Assembly: GCF_001434335.1 (NCBI RefSeq)
Contig: NZ_AZFM01000013.1
Span: 1-56,500 of the forward strand
Direction of reading: 5' to 3'
From: Lactobacillus kalixensis DSM 16043
GTDB lineage: Bacteria; Bacillota; Bacilli; Lactobacillales; Lactobacillaceae
DNA: 56,500 nucleotides
A program made the translations under genes and the position numbers. A model generated the notes under the pieces. It ran no database searches and was not told the origin of the DNA. It saw only the letters and a list, made by a program, of their open reading frames with translations. Shown here in pieces: positions 37,396-45,754 of this stretch. Positions within the stretch are counted from its first letter, which is position 1. Each line of letters begins with the position of its first letter.

Positions 37396-38586
37396 CTAAA
37401 CTTCTTTCTGCAACTTATTGTATTTATGTGGAAAAAGTAAAATTGTGATCTGATCTTTGAAATTATTCATAAACATCGTGACCATTACGGCGTTCATTGG
37501 TAAGATCGCAAAGCCTGCATAATCCCCTAATAGTTGCATCCCCATTAAGCCAAAGGTCAACTGAATCGCAGTTAAACAAGCTCCTGGAAAAGTGATTATC
37601 CATAGCAGCTTTCTAATATACTTCTGCGTTGGTAAGTTGGGACGTATACCTAAAATGTAGGCACCGCTGTTTCTAAGGCTCTTAGCCTGCTCTTTAGGAT
37701 TGAATTGCATGAAAGTAAAGAAATAAAAGAGGGCAAAAGCTAAAATCGTACTTACAATTGCTTGGAAAAGAACATTGTTAAAAATAGAGTTAGCACTGAA
37801 ATATGCTGCAAGAAGCGTAGGTAATGACAAAATTGCCATCCCCATCATATAAGTCATCATAGCACCCATATTAAGACCGAGTGGGATAATGATCGGATCA
37901 GAATAACTATCAAGCGCAGTGTTGATTGTCTTTAGTGGATAATACGCATGGGAAAAAGCATTCCAGAAAATGATCAAAAGCAGCGTTACAACGATCATAA
38001 CGATGATATAAATACTAAAGTGAGGCACATCCATAATATTTTGAATAGCTGTAATCAATGATGGCACTGACCTAGTCAAAATATTAATCAGAATAATCGG
38101 CATTGTACCGCCAATTCCAAACTTGATGTTCATCACACTCATCCAGTTAACTAGCATACTGCCAGCAACCAAAACAACTATAACTATAAAGTTTTCATAC
38201 GGATGGGCAGTTAGATGTAAACCTAAAGTGAAGACGGTTGATTGCAAAATAGCAAAAACCAAAATCATAACTTGTTGAATAATTTCAATTTGTTGCGTCG
38301 GTAATGCATCAAAGCCAAATGCTTTTGTCATCATTAGTAACTGAATTAGCATCATTGCAATCATCATCGGGTTTAAACCGATTGAAAAAATTGACAACCG
38401 CAAAAAATCCGCACCACTCATCATTCCCATAATAGAAATAGGCGTGTCTTTGATAAATTCAGTATATCCTTTTGTAATATCTGCAAACGGTAACGGCATA
38501 TGTGTCCCTAATACATAAACCATAATTATCAATGCCGTAATAAATAGCCGCTTTAACAGCGGTTTAATCTGAACTTCGTTTTCCAC
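37396..38586 (-). CDS. secY2: Accessory Sec channel SecY2
   Basis: 396 residues with about ten membrane helices, shorter than housekeeping SecY as is usual for SecY2. It starts MENEVQIKPLLKRLFITALI, with DFLRLSIFSIGLNPMMIAMM as the plug/helix-2 region and FNPKEQAKSLRNSGAYILGI as the C5 loop that contacts SecA2. GTG start at 38586 with AAGG 8 nt upstream; no better ATG in frame. First gene of the export operon. The channel usually needs SecE/SecG-like partners; the 63-residue protein at 28080 is a candidate. Confidence 0.95.
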   Translation of the reverse strand: MENEVQIKPLLKRLFITALIIMVYVLGTHMPLPFADITKGYTEFIKDTPISIMGMMSGADFLRLSIFSIGLNPMMIAMMLIQLLMMTKAFGFDALPTQQIEIIQQVMILVFAILQSTVFTLGLHLTAHPYENFIVIVVLVAGSMLVNWMSVMNIKFGIGGTMPIILINILTRSVPSLITAIQNIMDVPHFSIYIIVMIVVTLLLIIFWNAFSHAYYPLKTINTALDSYSDPIIIPLGLNMGAMMTYMMGMAILSLPTLLAAYFSANSIFNNVLFQAIVSTILAFALFYFFTFMQFNPKEQAKSLRNSGAYILGIRPNLPTQKYIRKLLWIITFPGACLTAIQLTFGLMGMQLLGDYAGFAILPMNAVMVTMFMNNFKDQITILLFPHKYNKLQKEV

Positions 38587-38644
38587 ATTTATTACCTTGT
38601 CTCTATAAAAATATCGATATCAGCAATTGAAATAAACCAACTTA

Positions 38645-38653
38645 ATTATAACA
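38645..38653 (-). promoter_or_regulatory. Extended -10 promoter of the secY2 operon
   Basis: Minus-strand TGTTATAAT, an exact TGnTATAAT, 59 nt before the GTG start. No good -35, which is common for extended -10 promoters. The leader up to 38586 shows no clear hairpin. Confidence 0.6.
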
Positions 38654-38714
38654 TGCAATATTAATTTTTCTTCCTTACACCCTTATATCTTAGGGGGTTT
38701 TGCTTTTTTAAAAT

Positions 38715-38759
38715 AAAAATAACTGGAAAATTTTCTGTGTGAATTTTTCCAGTTATTTT
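38715..38759 (-). terminator. Terminator of the SNF2 helicase gene
   Basis: AAATAACTGGAAAA, loop, TTTTCCAGTTATTT: long hairpin with T-rich ends on both strands, 50 nt beyond the stop codon at 38810. Confidence 0.85.
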
Positions 38760-38809
38760 ATTGATCTATATAAAATTTTTCGATAGAACTTATTATCTAT
38801 CAAATTAAT

Positions 38810-41800
38810 TTATCTACCCAAAATCTTGAGCAAGTCTTCTTTATCTAAAGCGTTTGAACCGATATTTTCACCATTTAGGACAGCTTCAGCGAGTTTTTCC
38901 TTCTTTTCCTGCAAGTCGACGATATTCTCTTCAATCGTATCTTTCGCCACCATCTTGTAGATCGTTACATCGTTCTTTTGTCCCATTCGGTGCGCACGGT
39001 CAGTTGCCTGATTTTCTGCAGCGACATTCCACCATGGATCGTAGTGAATAACAACATCGGCACTAGTTAAGTTAATCCCAGTACCACCGGCTTTTAATGA
39101 AATTAGGAAAATTGCTGGTTCCTTGAGATCATTGAATTCTTGGATCAATTCTTGTCGCTTTTGTTTTGGCGTTGAACCGGTAATTACGTAAACTGGAATC
39201 TTATTTTTCTTCAATTTTTGTTCAATAATATCCAGCATTGAGGTAAATTGTGAAAATAGCAAAATCTTGTGGCCGTCTGCAAGTGAATCTTTGATTAAGC
39301 CCAACGTTGTTTCAAGCTTGGCAGACTTGCCGCGATAATCTTCATAAAGAAGGTGCGGATCACAGCACAACTCTCGCAATTTTGTAATTGCAGCTAACAC
39401 TTGGAAACGTTGCTTCTTGAAGTCTTTATCATCTTGTTTATTCAAGTCCTGAATCAACTTTTGAGATTGGGCTTGGTATAGATCGTTTTGTTTACCTGAT
39501 AATTTAGCGTAAACAACTTGTTCATTTTTATCAGGCAGATCTTTCAAAACATTCTTCTTCAACCTGCGCAAAATAAATGGTGCAATAATTTGACTTAGCT
39601 TCTGCTCTGTCGCTTCATCACCATCTTTAACGATTGGCTTTTCATAAGTGCTCTTGAAATAGTCGTATGTACCTAAGAAGCCAGGCATTAAGTAATCAAA
39701 AATACTCCAAAGTTCACTCAAGTTGTTTTCAATTGGCGTACCGGTTAAAGCGATTCGGTGATTGGCATTAATAACTTTGACAGCTTTGGCAACAGCAGCG
39801 CGGGCATTCTTGATATTCTGTGCTTCATCAATTACTTCAAGATCGAACTTCAGCTTGCCGTATTCTTCAAGATCACGCTTAAGTGAATCATATGAAGTAA
39901 TTAATACATCCGACTTTTCTGCATCTTTGAGCTGCATTGCTCGCTCTTTTTTTCCGCCACCTAATACTAAAGTCTTAAGCTCTGGAGCAAATTTCTTAAA
40001 TTCTGCTTCCCAATTATATACAACTGAAGCTGGCACAATGACTAAGCTTGGCAAGTTACTCTTATTTTGGCGAGAAAGCAAAACAGAAATCACTTGGAGC
40101 GTTTTACCCAGACCCATTTCATCGGCAAGCAAACCGCCTAATTGGTAGTTAACTAGCGTCGTTAGCCATTCAAAGCCTTTTGTCTGATATGGTCGCAAAA
40201 CTTTCTTTAGTTTATTTGGCACTTTAGCGGCTTTGACATTGCCTTTGTCTAGATCATCAATCAACTTGTTGAAAGCATCGTTACTGGTATATTGCAGATC
40301 GTCACGATTTTTTAGCATTTTTTCAAGATAAAAAGCGCGATATGCTGGCACTGCCATCTTGCCTTTAACAAATTTATCTAGACTGATGTCCATTGCCTTC
40401 ATAACTTGAGCTAATTCTTCAATTGAAGGTGAATCAACAGCACGCATTTGGCCGTCTCTGAGCATGAAGTAGTGTTTCTTTTCTTGATAAGCGTTCAAAA
40501 TTGCTTGGATATCTTCTGGTGCAAGTTCATCACCTTTGATTTCAAGATCGATGGTATTTTCACCAAGGCGAATTCCGAGACTTACAGTGAACTTAGTCTT
40601 CGTATTTGCAATCAGGCGTTTAAAAGCGGCAGTAGCTTCGACTTTACCAACAGATTTTAACTGGTTAAGCCCTTCATCGAAGAAATAGTCAATTTTATCG
40701 CTGCTGCCAATTGAAAGCTCGTAGTTTCTCTGGTCCTCATTTTGACTAAAACCAAGATCTTCAACCAGCTTCTGTGCTGCCTCTTCTTTATCAAGTTCAC
40801 GGGTAAAGTTACGCGTTTCTTTGTCTTTTTCAAGCAGTTGATACTCATGCTCACCGTATTTTACGCTAGGACGACAAACAATGTTCTTGTCTTGAAAATC
40901 AAGTTTGAAGAAGATTTTAGCAACTGGTGGAAGTTCTGCTTCAAGTTGTTTTTCACCTTCAATTTCAAAAAGATTACTTTCTTTTAGAATCGGTAGAATT
41001 TTACGGCCAAAAGTTGGCATCGTTTCTGCACCAAATTCTAAGTGGTTACCAAACTCAATTCCGGATCGCTGTATCTTGCGTGGGTTAATATTTTTGAAGT
41101 TAATCCAGCTATTTTTGCTAATAAAGTAAAGATGTTGGTTACCCCAAATGACATGATCAAAATTATTTGGATCAACAATGTAATCAACAAAGATTTTAGC
41201 GGTTTTTGTCTCTGGATCTGTTGAGATCTTCATTGAAATTTTCTTATCTGAAACTTCATACTGAATAGTCGCTTTATCTCGATGTAAAACGGCACCTTTT
41301 TGCAATAAATCATCTACTCGATCGGCAATAGAGTCAGCTAACGGAAGTGTATTTAAGCTGGTATTATAGTAATAAGTATATGTATCATCTTTGGCAAATT
41401 TATAATAGTCACACATTTCTTCTAAGAAATAGAACCATAATTTGCTACTTTCATCCATTTGATTGACATCAATAACTCGATCGAAAAACTTACCTAACCT
41501 AACTTTTTTTCCATCATTGGCATCATCAACTAGACTGATTAGATTCTTAATTTTATAAAGATGACTGCCCTGCCCTAACCTAAAAGAAATTTCTGGTGCA
41601 GAATAAGCATTTTCAACATATGCATAAAGCTTAATAGGAAGATTATTCTCTTCATACGTATCTTTATCATTATTGATAATATTTTTATACTTATCCAAAA
41701 AGATTAACGCTGCTTCATTTGTGTCTTCAAGCGGATTATCTTTAAGGTAATATTCAACAAAATCGAATAAAGCTTTTAAATTGAATGCATTTTTTTCAAA

Positions 41801-42439
41801 GTTTCTAATTGGAGACTCAATTTCAATATTTTTGATCGTATCAATATCAAAAACAATTCGAACAGTATACTCTAAATAGCCTGTCCGATATTCAATAACA
41901 AAGCGATGATTACTATCATCCAATTTTTCAAAGTAATGAGCTTGCGTACGTAAACGGTGATTTAGAGAATGATATTCTTCATAATCATGGTAAGAAAATT
42001 TCACATTCTTAGCAATTTCAAGTGGATCCCCTAGGACACTATTATCCTTTGAATAATTCAATGCACTTTGTAAGTAAATATCTTTAAAGCTAATATCCTC
42101 AACTTCACCATTTTCTCTATACTCTTGTGAAGCCTTAAGACAGACATCTTTTCCCACAGTATCAATCGTAATTAAAACGGCAGCCATATGTTTACAAAGA
42201 TGTCCTTCTTCAGCCCATGGACAAGTACACCTTAAGGCCAAAACTTGGCCATCATCCTTGTAAACTCCAGTCACGATATACGTCGATGTTAAATTCGAAC
42301 TTATAACGAGAGATTCAAAATTTAAGCTATTATTCTTAAAGTAGACATATCTCACAAATTGTTTTTTACTAATTTCACGTCCTCGTTCAAGAATTTGAGG
42401 ATTAAAGTTATCCATCCAACTACCAATATAATTCGCCAT
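38810..42439 (-). CDS. SNF2-family DNA helicase with SWIM zinc finger
   Basis: About 1209 residues. Near the N-terminus CTCPWAEEGHLCKHM (about 72-86) is a SWIM C-x-C...C-x-H zinc finger. The middle (about 100-740) is the poorly conserved SNF2-associated region. The C-terminal motor has DEMGLGKTLQ (Walker A, about 770), VIDEAQNIKN (motif II), TGTPIENNLSELWSIFDYLM (motif III), FSQFTSMLDIIEQKL and SLKAGGTGINLTSAD...QATDRAHRMGQ (motifs V-VI). It would move on or remodel DNA; its role in Firmicutes is unclear. ATG 42439 has AAGGGTG 7 nt upstream; an in-frame GTG at 42448 overlaps that site and is less likely. Single gene with its own strong promoter and terminator. Confidence 0.93.
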   Translation of the reverse strand: MANYIGSWMDNFNPQILERGREISKKQFVRYVYFKNNSLNFESLVISSNLTSTYIVTGVYKDDGQVLALRCTCPWAEEGHLCKHMAAVLITIDTVGKDVCLKASQEYRENGEVEDISFKDIYLQSALNYSKDNSVLGDPLEIAKNVKFSYHDYEEYHSLNHRLRTQAHYFEKLDDSNHRFVIEYRTGYLEYTVRIVFDIDTIKNIEIESPIRNFEKNAFNLKALFDFVEYYLKDNPLEDTNEAALIFLDKYKNIINNDKDTYEENNLPIKLYAYVENAYSAPEISFRLGQGSHLYKIKNLISLVDDANDGKKVRLGKFFDRVIDVNQMDESSKLWFYFLEEMCDYYKFAKDDTYTYYYNTSLNTLPLADSIADRVDDLLQKGAVLHRDKATIQYEVSDKKISMKISTDPETKTAKIFVDYIVDPNNFDHVIWGNQHLYFISKNSWINFKNINPRKIQRSGIEFGNHLEFGAETMPTFGRKILPILKESNLFEIEGEKQLEAELPPVAKIFFKLDFQDKNIVCRPSVKYGEHEYQLLEKDKETRNFTRELDKEEAAQKLVEDLGFSQNEDQRNYELSIGSSDKIDYFFDEGLNQLKSVGKVEATAAFKRLIANTKTKFTVSLGIRLGENTIDLEIKGDELAPEDIQAILNAYQEKKHYFMLRDGQMRAVDSPSIEELAQVMKAMDISLDKFVKGKMAVPAYRAFYLEKMLKNRDDLQYTSNDAFNKLIDDLDKGNVKAAKVPNKLKKVLRPYQTKGFEWLTTLVNYQLGGLLADEMGLGKTLQVISVLLSRQNKSNLPSLVIVPASVVYNWEAEFKKFAPELKTLVLGGGKKERAMQLKDAEKSDVLITSYDSLKRDLEEYGKLKFDLEVIDEAQNIKNARAAVAKAVKVINANHRIALTGTPIENNLSELWSIFDYLMPGFLGTYDYFKSTYEKPIVKDGDEATEQKLSQIIAPFILRRLKKNVLKDLPDKNEQVVYAKLSGKQNDLYQAQSQKLIQDLNKQDDKDFKKQRFQVLAAITKLRELCCDPHLLYEDYRGKSAKLETTLGLIKDSLADGHKILLFSQFTSMLDIIEQKLKKNKIPVYVITGSTPKQKRQELIQEFNDLKEPAIFLISLKAGGTGINLTSADVVIHYDPWWNVAAENQATDRAHRMGQKNDVTIYKMVAKDTIEENIVDLQEKKEKLAEAVLNGENIGSNALDKEDLLKILGR

Positions 42440-42469
42440 TTTTATCACCCTTCAATTCATCTACACAAG

Positions 42470-42499
42470 ATTATATAGGTCAGAAAAATGCCTTGTCAA
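42470..42499 (-). promoter_or_regulatory. Strong promoter of the SNF2 helicase gene
   Basis: Minus-strand TTGACA (42494-42499), 18-nt spacer, TATAAT (42470-42475): both boxes match consensus, 30 nt before the start codon. Confidence 0.75.
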
Positions 42500-42585
42500 A
42501 GATTAAATAACGTTAAGCCGCGGTTCAAAGCGATTTTTGCATGATAAAATAAATTCTATGAAAACGATTTATTAAGGGGATTTTT

Positions 42586-43011
42586 ATGACAGAACCAATT
42601 AAATTAAAGGGTGGGCATTTATCCTTAGACGAATTAAATGCTATTTTTACAACTATTCCACAAGAATTTGATGTCTTAGACGAAAATGATGTCGTCGTTT
42701 GGTCATCAATGAATGATAACCGCTTATTCCCGCGCACCGAAAAAGATGTTGGCAAAACAGTGTTTGAAGTGCATCCCGGAAAATCACAAGATCACGTTAA
42801 AGCAGTTTTGAAGCAGATGCACGAGGGAAAGCGTAATTCCATTTCAATCAACATTCATAAGAATGGTCAACCTGTTAACATTTCTTTCTATAGCTTGCAC
42901 GATGATAACGGCAAATATTTGGGTTGCGTTGAAGTTACTCAACCAGTTGCTAACTACCAAGTTAAAGGTAGCAAGTGGCGTAATATTATGAATATCTTGA
43001 AAAAGAGGTAG
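42586..43011 (+). CDS. Stand-alone PAS-domain protein, 141 aa
   Basis: The whole protein is essentially one PAS fold (about 20-125) with no output domain. It has the order EFDVLDENDVVVWSS...NDNRLF, then VGKTVFEVHPGKSQDHVKAV and ISFYSLHDDNGKYLGCVEVT, as in the PAS part of DUF438 proteins. PAS domains sense ligands, haem, flavin or redox state; no cofactor residue can be fixed here. AAGGGG lies 6-7 nt before the ATG. It is divergent from the helicase and followed by the dha promoter, so it is probably monocistronic. Confidence 0.85.
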   Translation: MTEPIKLKGGHLSLDELNAIFTTIPQEFDVLDENDVVVWSSMNDNRLFPRTEKDVGKTVFEVHPGKSQDHVKAVLKQMHEGKRNSISINIHKNGQPVNISFYSLHDDNGKYLGCVEVTQPVANYQVKGSKWRNIMNILKKR

Positions 43012-43020
43012 ATTTCTTAT

Positions 43021-43049
43021 TTAACGATGTAAGCGGATACTGATATAAT
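43021..43049 (+). promoter_or_regulatory. dhaKLM promoter with overlapping cre site
   Basis: TTAACG (43021-43026), 17-nt spacer, TATAAT (43044-43049). The spacer is occupied by ATGTAAGCGGATACTG (43027-43042), which matches the CcpA consensus WTGNNARCGNWWWCAW except in the last two bases. CcpA bound there would block the promoter, so glucose repression of dihydroxyacetone use is likely. Confidence 0.6.
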
Positions 43050-43098
43050 TTTAACTGTATATAAGTTCTTTTTTATAATAAAGAAAGAGGTTCTTTTG

Positions 43099-44094
43099 AT
43101 GAAGAAAATTATTAATGATCCGCACCAAGTTGTTCCTGAAATGGTCAACGGCATGGTCCGCAGTTATCCTCAAATTATTGAAAAAATTCCTAACACTGAA
43201 GCTGTTGTTCGGGCAGATAAAGATTCAATGAAAGGTAAAGTTGGCATCGTTTCTGGTGGTGGTTCAGGTCACGAACCTACTCATGCCGGTTATGTTGGTA
43301 AAGGTATGCTTAGTGCTGCAGTTTGCGGACAAGTTTTTACTTCACCTACTCCAGACCAAATTTATGAAGCAATTAAAGCCGTCAACCAAGGCAATGGTGT
43401 CTATTTAGTTGTCAAAAATTACTCTGGCGATGTTATGAACTTCGATATGGCAAAGGACTTAGCCGCAATGGACGATATTGAAGTAAAAAGTATTGTCGTT
43501 GACGACGATATCGCTGTTGAAAATAGTCTGTATACTCAAGGTAGACGTGGAGTTGCCGGAACTATCTTTATGCACAAGATTCTTGGTGCTGCTGCTCAAG
43601 AAGGTGCAAGCCTTGATGAAATTGACAAGTTAGCTCATGAAGTTTTACCAAACATCAAGACCATCGCTGTTGCCCTGTCTGCAGCAACAAACCCTGAAGT
43701 TGGCAAACCTGGATTTGTTTTGAAAGATGACGAAATCGAATTTGGCGTTGGCATTCACTCAGAACCTGGATACCGTCGTGAAAAGATTAAGCCTTCAAAA
43801 GAACTAGTTGACGAATTAATCGACAAGCTAGATGATGAGATGCACTTAAGTAGCGACAAGAAGTATGCTTGTTTAGTTAACGGAATGGGCGCTACTCCAT
43901 TAATGGAACAATACATCTTCGCAAACGATGTTTACAACAAACTTGAGAACTTTAACATTAAGCCGGTATTCACTAAAGTCGGTAACTACATGACTTCTAT
44001 TGATATGGCTGGTATTTCACTAACCTTATTTGAAATTAAAGATGACAAATGGCTTGAAGCTTTAAACGAGCCTGTTGAGACTATTGGTTGGTAG
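43099..44094 (+). CDS. dhaK: PTS-dependent dihydroxyacetone kinase, substrate-binding subunit DhaK
   Basis: 331 residues. DhaK binds dihydroxyacetone covalently as a hemiaminal to a His, and DhaL-ADP is the phosphate donor. Seen here: VSGGGSGHEPTHAGYVGKGM (about 52-71), NYSGDVMNFDMA and the active-site stretch FGVGIHSEPGYRREK with the His near 220. AAAGAGG lies 8 nt before ATG 43099; an in-frame TTG one codon earlier (43096) is a poorer start. First gene of the dhaKLM operon. No glycerol dehydrogenase is in the window, so the source of dihydroxyacetone is not shown. Confidence 0.95.
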   Translation: MKKIINDPHQVVPEMVNGMVRSYPQIIEKIPNTEAVVRADKDSMKGKVGIVSGGGSGHEPTHAGYVGKGMLSAAVCGQVFTSPTPDQIYEAIKAVNQGNGVYLVVKNYSGDVMNFDMAKDLAAMDDIEVKSIVVDDDIAVENSLYTQGRRGVAGTIFMHKILGAAAQEGASLDEIDKLAHEVLPNIKTIAVALSAATNPEVGKPGFVLKDDEIEFGVGIHSEPGYRREKIKPSKELVDELIDKLDDEMHLSSDKKYACLVNGMGATPLMEQYIFANDVYNKLENFNIKPVFTKVGNYMTSIDMAGISLTLFEIKDDKWLEALNEPVETIGW

Positions 44095-44106
44095 AAAGGA
44101 ATAATT

Positions 44107-44691
44107 ATGGCATTAACTGTTGATACTTTAACTAGTTGGATGAACGATTTTGCTGGAAAAATAGAAGCAAATGCTCAATATTTAAGCGATTTAGATACAC
44201 CTATTGGTGATGGTGACCACGGTTTTAACATGAAGCGTGGAATGACTGCTGTCCAAGAAAAGTTGCAGACTAAACCTACCGATCTTCAAAACGGTTTTAA
44301 GACAATTGCTATGGCATTAATTTCAACTGTTGGTGGTGCTTCAGGTCCTCTTTATGGAACAGCATTTCTTGAAATGGCTAAGAAAACTTCATCAACCGAT
44401 GACCTTGGCGAACTGCTTGATGCAGCATTAAAGGGAATTGAAATGCGCGGCGGCGCTAAGCCTGGTGACAAGACCATGGTTGATGTTTGGAATGCATTAG
44501 TTCCTGAAGTTAAGAATGGCACTTTAACTCAAGAAAAAATTGATGCAGCGGTTGAAGCGAGTAAGGATATGATTGCTAAGAAAGGACGTGCATCATACCT
44601 TGGTGAACGTTCTAAAGGCCATATCGATCCAGGTTCACAATCAAGTGGCTATCTCTTTCAATCATTGCTTGAAACGGAGGGTTTACTATGA
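44107..44691 (+). CDS. dhaL: Dihydroxyacetone kinase ADP-binding subunit DhaL
   Basis: 194 residues. The Mg-ADP site motif DTPIGDGDHGFNMKRGM (about 31-47), GGASGPLYGTAF and GAKPGDKTMVD, then SYLGERSKGHIDPGS (about 160-174), are all characteristic. The bound ADP is rephosphorylated in place by phospho-DhaM and passed to dihydroxyacetone on DhaK. It follows dhaK by 12 nt with GAAAGGA upstream and overlaps dhaM by 4 nt (ATGA). Confidence 0.95.
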   Translation: MALTVDTLTSWMNDFAGKIEANAQYLSDLDTPIGDGDHGFNMKRGMTAVQEKLQTKPTDLQNGFKTIAMALISTVGGASGPLYGTAFLEMAKKTSSTDDLGELLDAALKGIEMRGGAKPGDKTMVDVWNALVPEVKNGTLTQEKIDAAVEASKDMIAKKGRASYLGERSKGHIDPGSQSSGYLFQSLLETEGLL

Positions 44692-45059
44692 GTTTAGGTA
44701 TTACCCTAGTTTCACACGTTCCAGAGATTGCTAATGGTTTGCCTAAGCTATTAGATCAGGTAGCTGGAGATGTTTCAATCACAACTGCTGGTGGAACTGA
44801 TGATGGACGCATTGGTACTAGTATGGAAAAAATCATGAATGCTTTTTCTGAAAATGGAGCCGACGAAATTTTAGCATTCTACGATTTAGGTAGTGCCAAG
44901 ATGAACCTTGAAATGGCAATAGAAATGAGTGATAAGAAAGTTCACTTATACGATACAGCCTTTATTGAAGGGGCTTATACAGCAGCTTCATTAATTCAAG
45001 CTGGCGTTGGTTTGGACGAAATCGAAACACAACTAAAACCTTTAACAATCAAAAATTAA
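44688..45059 (+). CDS. dhaM: Dihydroxyacetone kinase phosphotransfer subunit DhaM
   Basis: 123 residues, equal to the EIIA (mannose-like) domain alone, as in Gram-positive DhaM; the HPr- and EI-like domains of E. coli DhaM are absent. The phospho-acceptor His lies in ITLVSHVPEIANGL (His 10). It would take phosphate from HPr and give it to DhaL-bound ADP. AGGAGT-like GGAGGG precedes the ATG inside dhaL. Last gene of the operon, 18 nt before the terminator. Confidence 0.93.
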   Translation: MSLGITLVSHVPEIANGLPKLLDQVAGDVSITTAGGTDDGRIGTSMEKIMNAFSENGADEILAFYDLGSAKMNLEMAIEMSDKKVHLYDTAFIEGAYTAASLIQAGVGLDEIETQLKPLTIKN

Positions 45060-45076
45060 AAAGAAACCGATTTCAT

Positions 45077-45121
45077 AATACGCACGATTTATCATTTTAA
45101 TTGATAATTGTGCGTATTTTC
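45077..45121 (+). terminator. Terminator of dhaKLM
   Basis: AATACGCAC ... GTGCGTATT with an inner partly paired stem (ATCA/TGAT), followed by TTTCCTTG; 18 nt after the dhaM stop codon. Confidence 0.85.
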
Positions 45122-45122
45122 C

Positions 45123-45151
45123 TTGACTTTTTTCTATATACTTTATTAAAT
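45123..45151 (+). promoter_or_regulatory. Promoter of the ECF-importer operon
   Basis: TTGACT (45123-45128), 17-nt spacer, TTAAAT (45146-45151), immediately after the dha terminator and 35 nt before the start. The leader is too short for a riboswitch. Confidence 0.55.
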
Positions 45152-45185
45152 TAAAGTTAAAGAATTTTATTGCGAGGAGAACAAC

Positions 45186-45740
45186 ATGAAAGAAAAAGGT
45201 TTATCTGTAAAAAGTGTGGTAGCCATTGGTATTGGTACAGCGATCTACGTAATTTTAGCTCGTTTCACCTCCATCCCAACTGGTATTCCAAACACTAACA
45301 TCGAAATTGTCTACCCATTCTTAGCTTTAATCGCTACAATCTACGGTCCAGTCGTAGGTTTCAGTGTTGGTTTCATCGGCCACACTCTTAGCGATTTCTT
45401 AATGTACGGCCAAACCTGGTGGAACTGGGTTTTAGCAACTGCTGTACTTGGTTTAATTATCGGTTTGTATGGTATGCGCTTAGACCTGGAACATGGTGCA
45501 TTTAATGGTAAACAAATCGTCATGTTCAACGTTGTTCAATTAATTGCCAACTTACTCAGCTGGGACTTAATCGCACCAGTTGGCGATATCTTGATCTACA
45601 GTGAACCTGCTAACAAGGTATTCTTACAAGGAATCACTGCTACAATTACTAACTTTCTTGCAATCATGATTTTAGGTACAATACTACTTAAGGCATATGC
45701 TGCAACTAAAGTTAAAAAAGGCAGCTTGCATAAAGATTAA
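45186..45740 (+). CDS. ECF transporter substrate-binding membrane protein (UPF0397 family)
   Basis: 184 residues with five to six membrane helices. It begins MKEKGLSVKSVVAIGIGTAI; IPNTNIEIVYPFLALIATIY and GFSVGFIGHTLSDFLMYGQT are family signatures of UPF0397 proteins, the S (substrate-capture) components that sit with a double-ATPase and an EcfT in Firmicutes. GCGAGGAGA 6 nt before the ATG. With the two following genes it forms a dedicated three-part vitamin- or metabolite-type importer; related YkoEDC-type systems are linked to thiamine precursors, but the substrate cannot be read here. Confidence 0.88.
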   Translation: MKEKGLSVKSVVAIGIGTAIYVILARFTSIPTGIPNTNIEIVYPFLALIATIYGPVVGFSVGFIGHTLSDFLMYGQTWWNWVLATAVLGLIIGLYGMRLDLEHGAFNGKQIVMFNVVQLIANLLSWDLIAPVGDILIYSEPANKVFLQGITATITNFLAIMILGTILLKAYAATKVKKGSLHKD

Positions 45741-45754
45741 CAAAGGATTTTTAT

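Noticed and set aside
42525-42755. 76-codon minus-strand frame over the PAS gene start
   Set aside because: Antisense to a well-supported gene and its ribosome-binding site; no own signals.
45060-45185. Riboswitch ahead of the ECF operon
   Set aside because: The region is fully used by the dha terminator and a promoter; only about 30 nt of leader remain before the start codon.
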